Shown: positions 34,600 to 43,635, numbered from the stretch's first letter. The stretch: DNA of 64,000 nt from Sulfitobacter sp. DFL-14 (GCF_003335585.1 NZ_QBFD01000005.1:62001-126000), one strand, 5' to 3'. The notes: generated by a model not told the origin, from the letters alone. Translations and numbers: made by a program.

Positions 34600-35705
34600 T
34601 CAGAAACTCCCATTTGCATGAATTGCCGCTCTGACAGGCGGTCTGCGGCCAGATGTTGGGCAAATGCCGCTTCGCGGACCTGATTGGCGGCCATCAACCT
34701 GACGCGCAGGCTGAGGATCCGGCCGATCTCGGCCTTGGCATAGGTGTTGAGTTCCCAGGCTGCCTTCGCATTGGGTTGCGCATCGATCTGCTGGATGATC
34801 GCGCTCAGTCGGTTGATGACCTGTGCGGTCGTCGCAAAGCTGTCGGCGGCGTAATAGATGCCAGCATCCGAGATATTGGCGTATTCCGCGAGGGCATAAT
34901 CAGAGGGAGAGAGCGTACCCAAGGCGTCTGCCCCGCCCACCACCGCGAGATATTCGTTGTAGAACTTGGAAATGTTGCGCACGTAGCCTTGGGTCTCGGC
35001 AAAGGGCGGCACGCCGCCGTATTCAATCACGCGACCCGGGCCTGCATTATACGCGGCCAGCGCTTTGGGGATGGTGCCAAAGGCATTAAGTTGGGTGGTG
35101 ATGTAGCGCGCGCCGCCGCGCAGGTTTTCAATCGGAACATTGGGATTAACACCCATGTCGGAGGCGGTGCCGGGCATAAGCTGGGTGAGACCGTAGGCCC
35201 CAACCGGGCTGGTCGCGGTGATGTTAAACCGGCTTTCTTGCTTGATCAGAGCCTGAAACAGGCAGCGCCATTGCGTGGGCGACAGCCCTGCGCGCGCCAC
35301 ACCCGGAGCACCGGCATATTCCGAGGCGACCTGTACGATCATCATCTCAACGGTTTCGCGTCCCTCCCCAAAGAGGCGCGCATCCATCGGATGATTGGAG
35401 ACCACGGGATAGATCTGATCCGCGCCAAAATCCGCATTGCCCTCAAGGGCTGCGATATTAAAGCCGGGTCCGGTGATGGCAGCGGCCATTTCGTCTAAGA
35501 CGCGCAGCTGATCGGCTTCCAACCCTTCGATGGTTGCGCCGACACTATCGATGTCGTTCTGCACGCCAAGATCCTCGAGCAGGCTGTCAAAGATTGAGAC
35601 ATTGCGCGCGATCGCGGTGCGATCCGTTGTTGGCACGCCCTGCGAGGCGGCCAGCGCGGGTAGCGTGCTGAGAACCAGTGCAGATATGTGCAGTGACAAT
35701 CTCAC
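34596..35705 (-). CDS. VirB5-like protein with an inserted lytic transglycosylase domain
   Basis: A 369-residue exported protein. After a signal peptide (to about residue 21) it has SQGVPTTDRTAIARN, like the start of VirB5. A soluble lytic transglycosylase domain follows at about residues 140-255, with catalytic Glu157 (KQESRF), GLTQLMPGTA and LAAYNAGPG. The C-terminus (residues about 310-369, AWELNTYAKAEIGRIL to FMQMGVSE) again matches VirB5. So a wall-cutting domain sits inside a VirB5 frame. The start is GTG 35705, overlapping the VirB7 stop (GTGA). Confidence 0.85.
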   Translation of the reverse strand: MRLSLHISALVLSTLPALAASQGVPTTDRTAIARNVSIFDSLLEDLGVQNDIDSVGATIEGLEADQLRVLDEMAAAITGPGFNIAALEGNADFGADQIYPVVSNHPMDARLFGEGRETVEMMIVQVASEYAGAPGVARAGLSPTQWRCLFQALIKQESRFNITATSPVGAYGLTQLMPGTASDMGVNPNVPIENLRGGARYITTQLNAFGTIPKALAAYNAGPGRVIEYGGVPPFAETQGYVRNISKFYNEYLAVVGGADALGTLSPSDYALAEYANISDAGIYYAADSFATTAQVINRLSAIIQQIDAQPNAKAAWELNTYAKAEIGRILSLRVRLMAANQVREAAFAQHLAADRLSERQFMQMGVSE

Positions 35706-35899
35706 GAGGCCGATGCCCCGATGGCTGTGAACCCACAATCCATGTCTTGAGCGGGAGCGGTGAACGATAGCGGGGTTTGCGCAGACCGCGTCACTTGCGC
35801 CGCGTTTTTGCGACCCACGCAAGGGGAGGTTGCCTCGGTGTAGCGTTCGCAAGCTGAGAGTGACGCGGCAAGGGCAAGGAGGGCGAGGGTTGGTCTCAT
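35702..35899 (-). CDS. virB7: VirB7-like lipoprotein
   Basis: A 65-residue lipoprotein with a short hydrophobic leader and lipobox LSAC, so the mature protein begins at Cys. Two further cysteines (SPCVG and DMDCG) could form a disulfide. VirB7 anchors VirB9 to the outer membrane. ATG 35899 overlaps the virB4 stop by 4 bp. The position, directly after virB4, differs from the Agrobacterium order, so it is assigned by size and lipobox. Confidence 0.7.
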   Translation of the reverse strand: MRPTLALLALAASLSACERYTEATSPCVGRKNAAQVTRSAQTPLSFTAPAQDMDCGFTAIGASAS

Positions 35900-38268
35900 A
35901 GATGTCTCCAAAAATCAGGGGTGGTGCGCCAGTCTGGCCCGACAAGGTTTTCGCCAATACGGCCCCCGCCCAAGATGTTGAGCAGAGGCCCGAGAGCGCT
36001 CAGGTCTGCATCCACAAAGACTGAATCTCCCGCCGAGCGGACCAATGCGATGCGCTGCCCGATGGTGGGTTCCGTGAGGAGTGCCGCCTCTTTGGGGTTC
36101 ACGCGCAAGAAATCAAAATCGGATGGTTTGGCACGATCATTGGGAAACAGGATCTGGGTCGGGACGGTTTCAACGATGGTTTTGCCGACGCGGCTGCCTT
36201 CGAGCTGCGAGGGGTATTGCGTCATCATGATCACAACGCAGTTCATCTTACGCAATGTAACGAGCCAGTTTTCCAGCCGCGCCCCAAAATAGGGATCGTC
36301 GAGCAGCTTCCAGGCTTCATCAAGCACGATGATAGTGGGGCGGCGGTCCTCAACGACGCGCTCGATCTGGCGGAAGATGTAGGAGAGCACGGCCATGCGC
36401 TCGGAGGTCATGTCGAGGATTTCAGTCATATCAAAGCCGGTGATTTCACCGGAGATGTCGATGGCCTCGCCGCCTTCGGGCTCATCAAAGACCCAACCGT
36501 AGCGCCCGCCGGGGGCCCATTCAGCGACGCGCGATTGCAGCTCGCCCTCATCATCCAGGGCTTGGAACAGGGTCTCAAAGGAGGCAAAATCCTGTAGGGC
36601 TGGACCCGCATTCGCGTTTTGGCCAACGGCGTTCTGCACGGCGCGGGACTGCTCGCCGGTCAGGGATCCGTTGCGGGTCAAAAGAGTTGAAAGCCAATCG
36701 GAGAGCCATGCGCGGCCCCGTTCGTCAACTTCGGTCGCAAGAGGGTTGAGACCTGTGGGCACACCGGCGCGGATTTCTTTATAGCGTCCTCCCAAGGCGC
36801 GCACGGCCATCTCAAGCCCGCGATCTTTGTCAAAGAAGAACAGACGCGCGCCGACGCGTTGGGATTGCGCCGCGAGGAACGCGGTTGTGACGGTCTTGCC
36901 CGTCCCCGTCCGCCCGAGCACGAGGCTGTGTCCCACGGTTGGTTCCTTGTCTGCTGAGCCCGCCTCATGGAAATTGAACCGGTATCCGGCAGTGCCGACG
37001 GTCGGCAGGATGGAGATCGGCTGGCCCCAAGGCGATTGATTGCCACGTCTACCCTCCACACTGCCATGCAGGGCCGCGAAGTCCGCAAAGTTGACGGATG
37101 AGATCGGCGTTTTTCGGGCGCGGTAGCCGAAGTTGCCGGGCGATTGGGCGAAATAGGTGGCTTTGAGCGCCATGTTTTCGCGCACGATCACGGCCATGAT
37201 TTCTTGGCCGACCCGTTTGATCTGCGCGGCCGCCTGTTCAAGCGTATCGCGATCATCGGCATAGACGGCGACGGAGAGATGATGATCACCAAATCCGATG
37301 CGGCCCGCTTCCTGATCATCGGCTGCCACGACCAATTCTTCGCGCAACGAGACGGCGGCATCATCAGAGGCATGCATCTGGCGGATGATGCGTTGAATCC
37401 GCTCGGCCATGATATTGCCGGGGATCGGCGAGAAGGAGTTGGTCAGGACCATGTCGAGCGGCAGATCCAACGCGTCGAGCAGCGTGACGTCTGTGATTGA
37501 CGGGTAGCTTTTGATGCTGAACAGAGATCCGAACTTCTGTTCGCCAGTTGTGGCGCAAGTGATAGTCACCACCTCGCCGTCAAAGGTCGCGCGACTATTG
37601 CTCAAGGTCTGGGATAGGGGCAGGGCACTTTGACCAAAACCGATGGGTGCAAAGCTGCCTGCATTCAAAGCATTGAGATATCCTAGCCATTCGCCACCCG
37701 CGCGCGTAAGGCGCACCGGGTTGGCGGAAGACAGGGCCACTTTGAAGAATCCGACCACTTCATTGAGCTCTTGGACCCGAGCATCGCGGTCCCGTGCCCA
37801 GGCTTTGCGGGCAAGCGCGCGGATCAGTGGTAGACGTGCGCCGATACTCGGGCGGCGAACAATGCTGATATAAAGCTGGCGCTTCTTGGGTTGAAAATCG
37901 CTGATATGACGCTGCCAGCGTGTGTCGAGCTCTGCGGCAAAGCTGTCGCCATCTATGGGTGACAGGGTAAGGTCTTGCGGCACGGATATCCGGTGGATGT
38001 AGTAGCCAAAGACATTGCCCGTCTGTGCAACGATAGCGGCCACCGCGCGTTTAAGGGCGTCCAATTGATCATCGGGCGTGGTCATCGGGTTCAGGCCATC
38101 AAGGCGCAACGTTGCCATGAGATCGCCTTCGCGCAGAACCATCACATCGTCGCCGACCAGCGAAAAATACGGCAGATGCTCACCAAGGTAGCTTTCGCGG
38201 GCGAAGTCTTGTCCCCCGGCCTCCAGAACCGCTGAGGCAACGGGGCGTGATTTTGTTTGATCAAGCAC
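35896..38268 (-). CDS. virB4: VirB4 type IV secretion ATPase
   Basis: A 790-residue VirB4/CagE ATPase. The Walker A motif GRTGTGKT lies near the middle and Walker B is IIVLDEAWKLLDD. The N-terminal half has the VirB4 domain. The start is put at GTG 38268 (VLDQTKSR), preceded by GGGAGG about 11 bases upstream; no ATG exists nearby. It overlaps virB3 by 8 bp. It energises pilus assembly and pilin extraction from the membrane. Confidence 0.93.
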   Translation of the reverse strand: MLDQTKSRPVASAVLEAGGQDFARESYLGEHLPYFSLVGDDVMVLREGDLMATLRLDGLNPMTTPDDQLDALKRAVAAIVAQTGNVFGYYIHRISVPQDLTLSPIDGDSFAAELDTRWQRHISDFQPKKRQLYISIVRRPSIGARLPLIRALARKAWARDRDARVQELNEVVGFFKVALSSANPVRLTRAGGEWLGYLNALNAGSFAPIGFGQSALPLSQTLSNSRATFDGEVVTITCATTGEQKFGSLFSIKSYPSITDVTLLDALDLPLDMVLTNSFSPIPGNIMAERIQRIIRQMHASDDAAVSLREELVVAADDQEAGRIGFGDHHLSVAVYADDRDTLEQAAAQIKRVGQEIMAVIVRENMALKATYFAQSPGNFGYRARKTPISSVNFADFAALHGSVEGRRGNQSPWGQPISILPTVGTAGYRFNFHEAGSADKEPTVGHSLVLGRTGTGKTVTTAFLAAQSQRVGARLFFFDKDRGLEMAVRALGGRYKEIRAGVPTGLNPLATEVDERGRAWLSDWLSTLLTRNGSLTGEQSRAVQNAVGQNANAGPALQDFASFETLFQALDDEGELQSRVAEWAPGGRYGWVFDEPEGGEAIDISGEITGFDMTEILDMTSERMAVLSYIFRQIERVVEDRRPTIIVLDEAWKLLDDPYFGARLENWLVTLRKMNCVVIMMTQYPSQLEGSRVGKTIVETVPTQILFPNDRAKPSDFDFLRVNPKEAALLTEPTIGQRIALVRSAGDSVFVDADLSALGPLLNILGGGRIGENLVGPDWRTTPDFWRHL

Positions 38269-38539
38269 CAAAGCTATCGCCTCCCCAGAACTTGCGGTTC
38301 TTGGTGGCGCGGACGGTGCCAAAAGACACCCTCAATACCTCAAAGAAATGCGGTTCCTTGTCGGCAACAAACCAGAGAATGGGATAGGCGATGATCCCGA
38401 CCAGAAAGAAGACCAGGGATTTGGTCCAGATGAACGGCAGAACGATCCCCATAGACAAGGCCACCAGGTATCCGACAGGGAGGCCTAGGTACTTTGGTGG
38501 CCGCGCGAGGCCTAAGAAGAGAGAGGACCGCTCTGCCAC
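38261..38539 (-). CDS. virB3: VirB3 membrane protein
   Basis: A 92-residue protein with LFLGLARPPKYLGLP at the N-terminus and two hydrophobic segments, the classic VirB3/TrbD layout. The start is GTG 38539. It works with VirB4 and VirB2 in pilus biogenesis and overlaps the virB4 start. Confidence 0.92.
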   Translation of the reverse strand: MAERSSLFLGLARPPKYLGLPVGYLVALSMGIVLPFIWTKSLVFFLVGIIAYPILWFVADKEPHFFEVLRVSFGTVRATKNRKFWGGDSFGA

Positions 38540-38543
38540 CGGG

Positions 38544-38828
38544 TCACGCGAACCCGTCGACGATGGTGCCTGCCGAGAAGATCAGCACGATACCGATGAT
38601 GACGGATGCGAACCAACCCCAGTTCAGGCGGCCCATCATACACATGAAGCCGGTGCCGATGACCGCAAGTGTTGCCACTGAAATCCCGATGGGGCCGGTC
38701 AAGGCAGACTCAACGGATTCCAGCATGGTCTGGATCGGAGAGAGGTCTTGAGCCAGGGCAGGTGAGGCCGCCAAGCTGAGCAGCAGGCCCAACTTTATGC
38801 GCTGAAGGGTTTTTCGATGTTTGGACAT
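38544..38828 (-). CDS. virB2: VirB2 major pilin (TrbC-like)
   Basis: A 94-residue prepilin with signal peptide (SLAASPALAQ) and two hydrophobic helices, ISVATLAVIGTGFMCMM and WFASVIIGIVLIFSAGTIV, joined by a short polar loop. This is the standard VirB2/TrbC pilin. It lies between virB1 and virB3. Confidence 0.93.
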   Translation of the reverse strand: MSKHRKTLQRIKLGLLLSLAASPALAQDLSPIQTMLESVESALTGPIGISVATLAVIGTGFMCMMGRLNWGWFASVIIGIVLIFSAGTIVDGFA

Positions 38829-38843
38829 GGGTAGCCTCGCGGG

Positions 38844-39443
38844 TCAGTTAAAGGTGAGAACAAGGGCCGGTCGATCGCGTGGTGCATCTTGCGCAACTCG
38901 GGTCGAAGCATCTGGGTTGGATAATGTGGAAAGGCGGGCGCGAATGCGATTGACGCGGGCAATGTAGCTGCGCGTCTCGGCAAAGGGCGGAACGCCTTGG
39001 TATTCGACAACGCGATGCGGGCCTGCGTTGTAGGCGGCAAGGGCGAGATCAATGTCCCGAAAGCTTGCCAACTGCGCGAGGAGATAACGCGCAGCGCCAT
39101 CAAGGTTCTGAGACACATCAGTGCGATCAACGCCAAGGCCCCGCGCGGTTGCCGGCATGAGTTGCCCCAAGCCATAGGCACCAACGGGGCTTTGTGCGGT
39201 TGGGTTGTAGGCGCTTTCGGCCTCAATCATCGCCTGAAACAGCAAGTGCCAATCTCTGGCAGTGAGACCAACGGATGACAGCGCCCGGTTGTTCTGATGG
39301 CGCGTCGCAGTTGCCTGAATGGCGGCCAGAATTGCAGGCTGAGCGCTGCTTGAACGCGCGAGAGCGGTTACATCGGTCTCCGCACCGTCCCGTTCATCGT
39401 GAAACGTCCAGTTAGAGGATCTAGTGAACCCGCCCTTGATCAC
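38844..39443 (-). CDS. virB1: VirB1-like lytic transglycosylase, apparently without a signal peptide
   Basis: A transglycosylase domain with catalytic Glu in IEAESAYN, then SPVGAYGLGQLMP and LAAYNAGP. The true start is uncertain: an upstream GTG at 39443 overlaps the previous gene by 23 bp and gives 199 residues with no export signal. The longer in-frame extension encodes shadow of the upstream gene. It may have lost its signal peptide by an upstream rearrangement. It is the second transglycosylase of this locus. Confidence 0.75.
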   Translation of the reverse strand: MIKGGFTRSSNWTFHDERDGAETDVTALARSSSAQPAILAAIQATATRHQNNRALSSVGLTARDWHLLFQAMIEAESAYNPTAQSPVGAYGLGQLMPATARGLGVDRTDVSQNLDGAARYLLAQLASFRDIDLALAAYNAGPHRVVEYQGVPPFAETRSYIARVNRIRARLSTLSNPDASTRVAQDAPRDRPALVLTFN

Positions 39444-39768
39444 CAGCAGATCCGCCGAGCACGGCGTCGCCATCCAGCTTGCTGACATCAAGATCAATAG
39501 AGACCGGCCGGCCGTCGCCGTAAGCGTTGTGGTGATTAACCAACCCGGGCCAGATCGCGAACTTGCGCACTTCGGGCCCGTGCTTTTGTACCTTGGTCGC
39601 CACGAGGATAAGTTCTTCGTCGCCCACGGAGTAGATGCACTGATAGCGCGGCTTTCCATCTCCCGTGACCTCGACAAGCTCATACCGACAGCTGAACGCT
39701 ACCTTCCTCTCGATGAGGTCCTTCACACCATCCAAGGTGATCAAACTAAGGTGTCTCGCTATCGGCAT
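39421..39768 (-). CDS. Hypothetical protein at the head of the virB operon
   Basis: A 115-residue protein beginning MPIARHLSLITLDG, with GGGAGG before ATG 39768. It has no signal peptide or membrane span and no recognised family. Its 3' end overlaps the likely virB1 start, so it heads the virB operon. It might have replaced the original 5' end of virB1. Confidence 0.6.
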   Translation of the reverse strand: MPIARHLSLITLDGVKDLIERKVAFSCRYELVEVTGDGKPRYQCIYSVGDEELILVATKVQKHGPEVRKFAIWPGLVNHHNAYGDGRPVSIDLDVSKLDGDAVLGGSAGDQGRVH

Positions 39769-39926
39769 GGTCCCTCCCCTTGAGAGACCTTCTACATTAA
39801 TCATTCCAAACAAAATACAGGATTGGAGTCAATACATACAAAAAGGACAAAATATAAAAAACGTTGAAATTGATGAAAGAGGCGATATTCTGCCTATAGT
39901 TGAAGTGACTTTACGGGAGTACAATC

Positions 39927-40484
39927 ATGAAGAAGTGGGTTTTGGCAGGCGCTCTGGTCGGAGCGATTCTCCCCGTTCAGGCGAAAAAGGCGCATGCTTA
40001 CGATATGGATTGCGCCATCATGCTCTGCATGGCGGGTGGGTTTCCGCCGAGTGCTGTCTGTGCGGCGGCGTTTCGAACGATGATCCGACGGATCACGCCC
40101 TGGCCCAGTCGGCCGCCATTCGGAATTTGCACCTATGCTGCTATTCCCGTTGAACTCGGTGGACCGGGCGGTGAAGCAGATCTGGATATTTCGACGTCGG
40201 AATATGCTTGGTTACGTCGCACTCGGGTAATCTGGTGGTACGGCACCCGTAGTGAAGACCGGGACGGGGACACGCGATACAGTTGGTCCATCAAATCTTG
40301 CGACGGTGAAAATCGTAACTGCCGTTACATCGAACGCAGGTATGGGTCACATTCTCGCTGGCCGGCGTCATTTATTAGCGGCAACGATCAATTGCTGACG
40401 ACATTTGGGGAAGGTCGGGCGATCATGATGGAATACAGTGACTTCGAAGGAACCATGGATCACTCGGAGTGGTTTCGATATTGA
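39927..40484 (+). CDS. Exported cysteine-containing protein of unknown function
   Basis: A 185-residue protein with a signal peptide (VLAGALVGAILPVQAKKAHA) and early cysteines (MDCAIMLCMAGG, SAVCAAAF). It is transcribed divergently from the virB operon across a 158-bp AT-rich region. The mature part is rich in Trp, Arg and Tyr. It may serve the secretion system, or be an effector or surface-exclusion factor; neither is shown by the sequence. Confidence 0.6.
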   Translation: MKKWVLAGALVGAILPVQAKKAHAYDMDCAIMLCMAGGFPPSAVCAAAFRTMIRRITPWPSRPPFGICTYAAIPVELGGPGGEADLDISTSEYAWLRRTRVIWWYGTRSEDRDGDTRYSWSIKSCDGENRNCRYIERRYGSHSRWPASFISGNDQLLTTFGEGRAIMMEYSDFEGTMDHSEWFRY

Positions 40485-40485
40485 T

Positions 40486-40980
40486 TTACGGTTCGTTCCC
40501 CTTAGAAGACCCAATGTTGCGCACCGTGATCATGGTCTCGGGAATGTTTTCCAAACCCTTTTCCCAATACCGAATAATTTCGCCGTTGTTCCACGTGTAG
40601 TCGCTCCAAACCACAATCGCGGATCCATCAGAAAGTATGACGCCCTCTTGAACAATACTCGCCTTTAGGCGTTTGGATTTCTTCGGGCTTGGTTTTGAGC
40701 TTTCATCGGCAATTTCCATCGGGCGAAACACTCCCTTATCTTTATCGAAGCGTTGTACAAACTGGAAAGGCTCGTCTCCGACAAGCAGCCAGGACGGCAC
40801 GACATTTAAGGCCGTCGCGATCCTCTCAACCATGTCCAAACTGGCCGAATTCTTCGCATTTTCCAGCTTGCCCATGTAGCCGCGATTGACCTTCGCTATC
40901 AGCGCAAGATCTTCCTGACTGATGCCGCGTTCGCGGCGCAGTTTCTGAATGTTGAGGCCCACTTGGTGACGAAGTTTCAT
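40486..40980 (-). CDS. XRE-family transcriptional regulator
   Basis: A 164-residue regulator. The N-terminal helix-turn-helix (GLNIQKLRRERGISQEDLA, then MGKLENAKNSASLD) is of the Cro/CI type. The C-terminal half, after a lysine-rich linker, is unassigned. The start at ATG 40980 (MKLRHQVG) is chosen; a GTG nine codons earlier is also possible. It ends convergent with the exported-protein gene and may control the virB locus. Confidence 0.82.
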   Translation of the reverse strand: MKLRHQVGLNIQKLRRERGISQEDLALIAKVNRGYMGKLENAKNSASLDMVERIATALNVVPSWLLVGDEPFQFVQRFDKDKGVFRPMEIADESSKPSPKKSKRLKASIVQEGVILSDGSAIVVWSDYTWNNGEIIRYWEKGLENIPETMITVRNIGSSKGNEP

Positions 40981-41076
40981 GTGACTGAAAACGCCACAGT
41001 GGGTCACATTTAGCCACTCACTATATTATACATTCGGTGAAGGAATGAAAGAAAAGTGTATGTTTTTAAAGGGGAA

Positions 41077-41121
41077 AATCAAAAAGGTAAAAGGGGCGGC
41101 ACTGAAAGGTTCAGTGCCGCC
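41077..41121 (-). terminator. Rho-independent terminator of the dioxygenase/EamA transcript
   Basis: GGCGGCACTGAA (41095-41106) and TTCAGTGCCGCC (41110-41121) form a perfect 12-bp stem with a 3-nt loop. On the minus strand the stem is followed by CCTTTTACCTTTTT, a U-rich tail. It lies 114 bp after the EamA stop and fits termination of the minus-strand phthalate transcript. Confidence 0.85.
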
Positions 41122-41234
41122 AGTACTTCACCCACAGGGAGGAGGTAGAGGGTGAAATGCGATTTTCGCCAGGACTCGGGGACGTACGAAAGTGGGACGG
41201 GTCAAGACAACAGATCCACTGTCGATAATACAGC

Positions 41235-42143
41235 TTAACCCATTGCTACCATCGCAACACCAATCGCGGCGACTATTGTCGCGAGGATCATCGCGCGGCC
41301 CGGCACTGGTTCGCTCTTGAACAGGTAGGCTGCAAAATATGCACCAACAAACATCTCGAGCGACCCAATAATCGCAACCACCGCGACAGGTGCCGAAAGC
41401 AAAGCAAAGAACAGTAGGATTTGCCCAAAAGACATTCCGAGGGCAGCCATCCACTGCCAGATGCCGGACGACTTCAAAACAGAGGTTATCGCCATGCGAT
41501 ATCGAACACTTATGCACGCCGCGATAAAATACCACACAACACCGGTCAAAGCGCCCACAAGCGCGCCCAAGGCAGCGTCTGGCAGGTCCTCCAATGCCAA
41601 TTTGCGCGCGACATAAGCGAGAGCATAACAAAAGGCTGAAACCGCTGCCAGCAAGAGGCCGAGCTGGAGATTACCCGTGGATATTGCGGACGCTTTAGCG
41701 GAGATTTGTGGCACCCGTACCCACATTGCAACGGCGATGCTGCACAGGATCACGATCATACCCACAAGAACCATTATCGAGTAACGCTCTTGAAGCAGGA
41801 CAAAAGCAAGTGCTGTGGAAAACACCGGGATCAGCCGCCTGAACAGGCTGGAGCGAATAGCACCGGATGGCGCAATAGACCGGAAATTCGTCAACCGCCC
41901 AAAAACTGTCGCTAATACACCCGCGGAGATGAAGAACCCGATGCCGATCAGAAATGAGCGCGTGTCGTCAACGGTCGTGAGGTCGATGCCGCACGCCAGC
42001 CAGATCACGCTCGACAGGGCGAGCGTAAGCATGATTGAAAGGAAGACACCGTTGTCGCCCTTCGCTTTGGAGGCACCCTTGGCGACAGCGGCACCGGCGA
42101 TGCCAAAACTTACCGCCGAAAGTAGTGCATATATCTCACCCAT
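41235..42143 (-). CDS. EamA/DMT-family membrane transporter
   Basis: A 302-residue polytopic protein with ten hydrophobic segments in two repeats of five, the drug/metabolite transporter layout. It lies 135 bp after the dioxygenase on the same strand and before the terminator at 41077, so it likely belongs to that transcript. In this context it could export or import an aromatic acid or a toxic intermediate; this is inferred from position only. Confidence 0.82.
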   Translation of the reverse strand: MGEIYALLSAVSFGIAGAAVAKGASKAKGDNGVFLSIMLTLALSSVIWLACGIDLTTVDDTRSFLIGIGFFISAGVLATVFGRLTNFRSIAPSGAIRSSLFRRLIPVFSTALAFVLLQERYSIMVLVGMIVILCSIAVAMWVRVPQISAKASAISTGNLQLGLLLAAVSAFCYALAYVARKLALEDLPDAALGALVGALTGVVWYFIAACISVRYRMAITSVLKSSGIWQWMAALGMSFGQILLFFALLSAPVAVVAIIGSLEMFVGAYFAAYLFKSEPVPGRAMILATIVAAIGVAMVAMG

Positions 42144-42278
42144 ATTGGCTGCCCTTCAATTCTTTAGCGGCCTGTCTAAGCTAGACTCGCTGAAATCGGT
42201 TGGCCATTCCGCAAGTGCAAACAAATTGCGCACCCACCTTTGACAGGTCGGTGCGCAGTTTGGCCTAGAAAACACAGC

Positions 42279-43559
42279 TTACTCGGCGGCTTGATCTGCC
42301 GACGGGGAAGAAACAAGTGTACGCCAATCGACTTCTTTCGGATGAACACCTTCGTGGGACGCAATTTGCCCCTGCGGGATTTCGGACTCCGTTCCGATCG
42401 CCTTGCCGCCATCTGCCACTTTCTGCGCGGCATCTGCCATCAAGCGGCGAAACTCGACAATCGCCAGGTCGGACGCGCCAAGTGTATCGGTAGAACGCTG
42501 TACCCGGCTGCCCATGGACACCCACATGATGATATCTTCGTTCGGAATACCGGGAACACCTGTGAAATGGCCCTCTTTCATCAACTCACGGTCTTGCATG
42601 AAGTCATTTTCGAGTGTCCGCTTGGTCTGCCACTTCTTGTCCACATCCTTACCTGGAACCGCGTGGTTAAACGCGCGCCATTCGGCATTCGATGGTACAT
42701 TGGGGCCACCAAATGCCAGAAAGTGAAATGCGGTTTCGTCGTCATTAATTGGCACGATCACGCTGGCCACTTTGTAATTGTTGTTTGGCGGAATCAGTGA
42801 GTAGTAAGGCGCGATGAACTCGGTGATCCGGAGATAGTTGTGCGTCTTGGCATTCTTGATTGGTTTGCGGATCGCGGCGTAGTGGAAACCATAGCTCGTC
42901 GTTTCGGTCTGCATGCGCGGTGACTTGTCCGTCGAGGGACGGTACCAAGCCTTGTCATCTGCCGACGCACTTTCGACCCGGGCGGGCTTCATTGTGGACG
43001 AGTGCAAAGAGGAAGAGTGGGCAGAATCAATCTGACCTTCGTGGATTTGGGCCCAGTTTGCAGGAACACGGATCTTGAGTACCGCAACCGGTGTATCCTC
43101 CTCCGGTGCGAATGCAGGCGGTTGGAATTCTGGCATGTCGTCTTTTTCGCCCAGCCATGCCCAGACAAAACCACCCCATTCACGTAACGGGTAGGCGCGC
43201 GCCTTGACCTTGTCCATCAACGGGCTGCCTTCGGGCTCCGACGACATAGCGACAACATTGCCATCAACGTCCATCTTCCAGCCGTGATACAAGCAACGAA
43301 GCCCGCAATCTTCGTTGCGTCCGTACACGAGAGAGGCTTTGCGGTGCGGGCAAAGCTCATCGAGCATCCCAAGGCGACCTTTTGTATCTCTGAAAGCAAC
43401 GTAAGTTTCGCCGAGTACCTCCACACGCAAAGGATTGCCGTCGGGTGTATCGACTTCTTCGACAAGGCACACCGGTGTCCAGTGTTGACGCATGAGCTGC
43501 GCCATGGGAGCATCGTTTTCAACACGTGTAAGAAGCTCGTTTTCTTCGTGAGTAAGCAT
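42279..43559 (-). CDS. pht3: Phthalate 4,5-dioxygenase, oxygenase component
   Basis: A 426-residue Rieske non-heme iron oxygenase. The Rieske cluster ligands are C70-P-H72 and C89-x2-H92. The mononuclear iron site is in NWAQIHEGQIDSAHSSSLH (Asp178, His181, His186). Overall length and the N-terminal LLTRVENDAPMAQLMRQHW match the phthalate 4,5-dioxygenase group, which converts phthalate to cis-4,5-dihydrodiol. AGGAGG precedes ATG 43559. The reductase is encoded 10 kb away at 53699, not adjacent. Isophthalate or a related carboxyarene cannot be fully excluded. Confidence 0.87.
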   Translation of the reverse strand: MLTHEENELLTRVENDAPMAQLMRQHWTPVCLVEEVDTPDGNPLRVEVLGETYVAFRDTKGRLGMLDELCPHRKASLVYGRNEDCGLRCLYHGWKMDVDGNVVAMSSEPEGSPLMDKVKARAYPLREWGGFVWAWLGEKDDMPEFQPPAFAPEEDTPVAVLKIRVPANWAQIHEGQIDSAHSSSLHSSTMKPARVESASADDKAWYRPSTDKSPRMQTETTSYGFHYAAIRKPIKNAKTHNYLRITEFIAPYYSLIPPNNNYKVASVIVPINDDETAFHFLAFGGPNVPSNAEWRAFNHAVPGKDVDKKWQTKRTLENDFMQDRELMKEGHFTGVPGIPNEDIIMWVSMGSRVQRSTDTLGASDLAIVEFRRLMADAAQKVADGGKAIGTESEIPQGQIASHEGVHPKEVDWRTLVSSPSADQAAE

Positions 43560-43601
43560 AAGTTCCTCCTTAGCAAAAGTGACTACATTAGTTTGATTAA
43601 T

Positions 43602-43629
43602 TACTTAGCTATCTAAGTTTATATGTCAA
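43602..43629 (-). promoter_or_regulatory. Dioxygenase promoter with ACTTAG-N4-CTAAGT operator
   Basis: On the minus strand -35 TTGACA (43624-43629) is followed after 16 bp by TAAGTA (43602-43607). The palindrome ACTTAG-CTAT-CTAAGT (43603-43618) fills the spacer and covers the -10, so a bound protein would block RNA polymerase. The same motif stands at 47061 and 54700; the MarR protein at 47132 is the likely ligand. Confidence 0.8.
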
Positions 43630-43635
43630 GCTGAG

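Noticed and set aside
39444..39683. N-terminal extension giving a 279-residue VirB1
   Set aside because: The extra 80 residues overlap the gene at 39421 in another frame and show no signal peptide or family likeness.
28603..39768. Claim of a conjugative plasmid
   Set aside because: No relaxase, coupling protein, origin of transfer or replication gene can be seen in the window.
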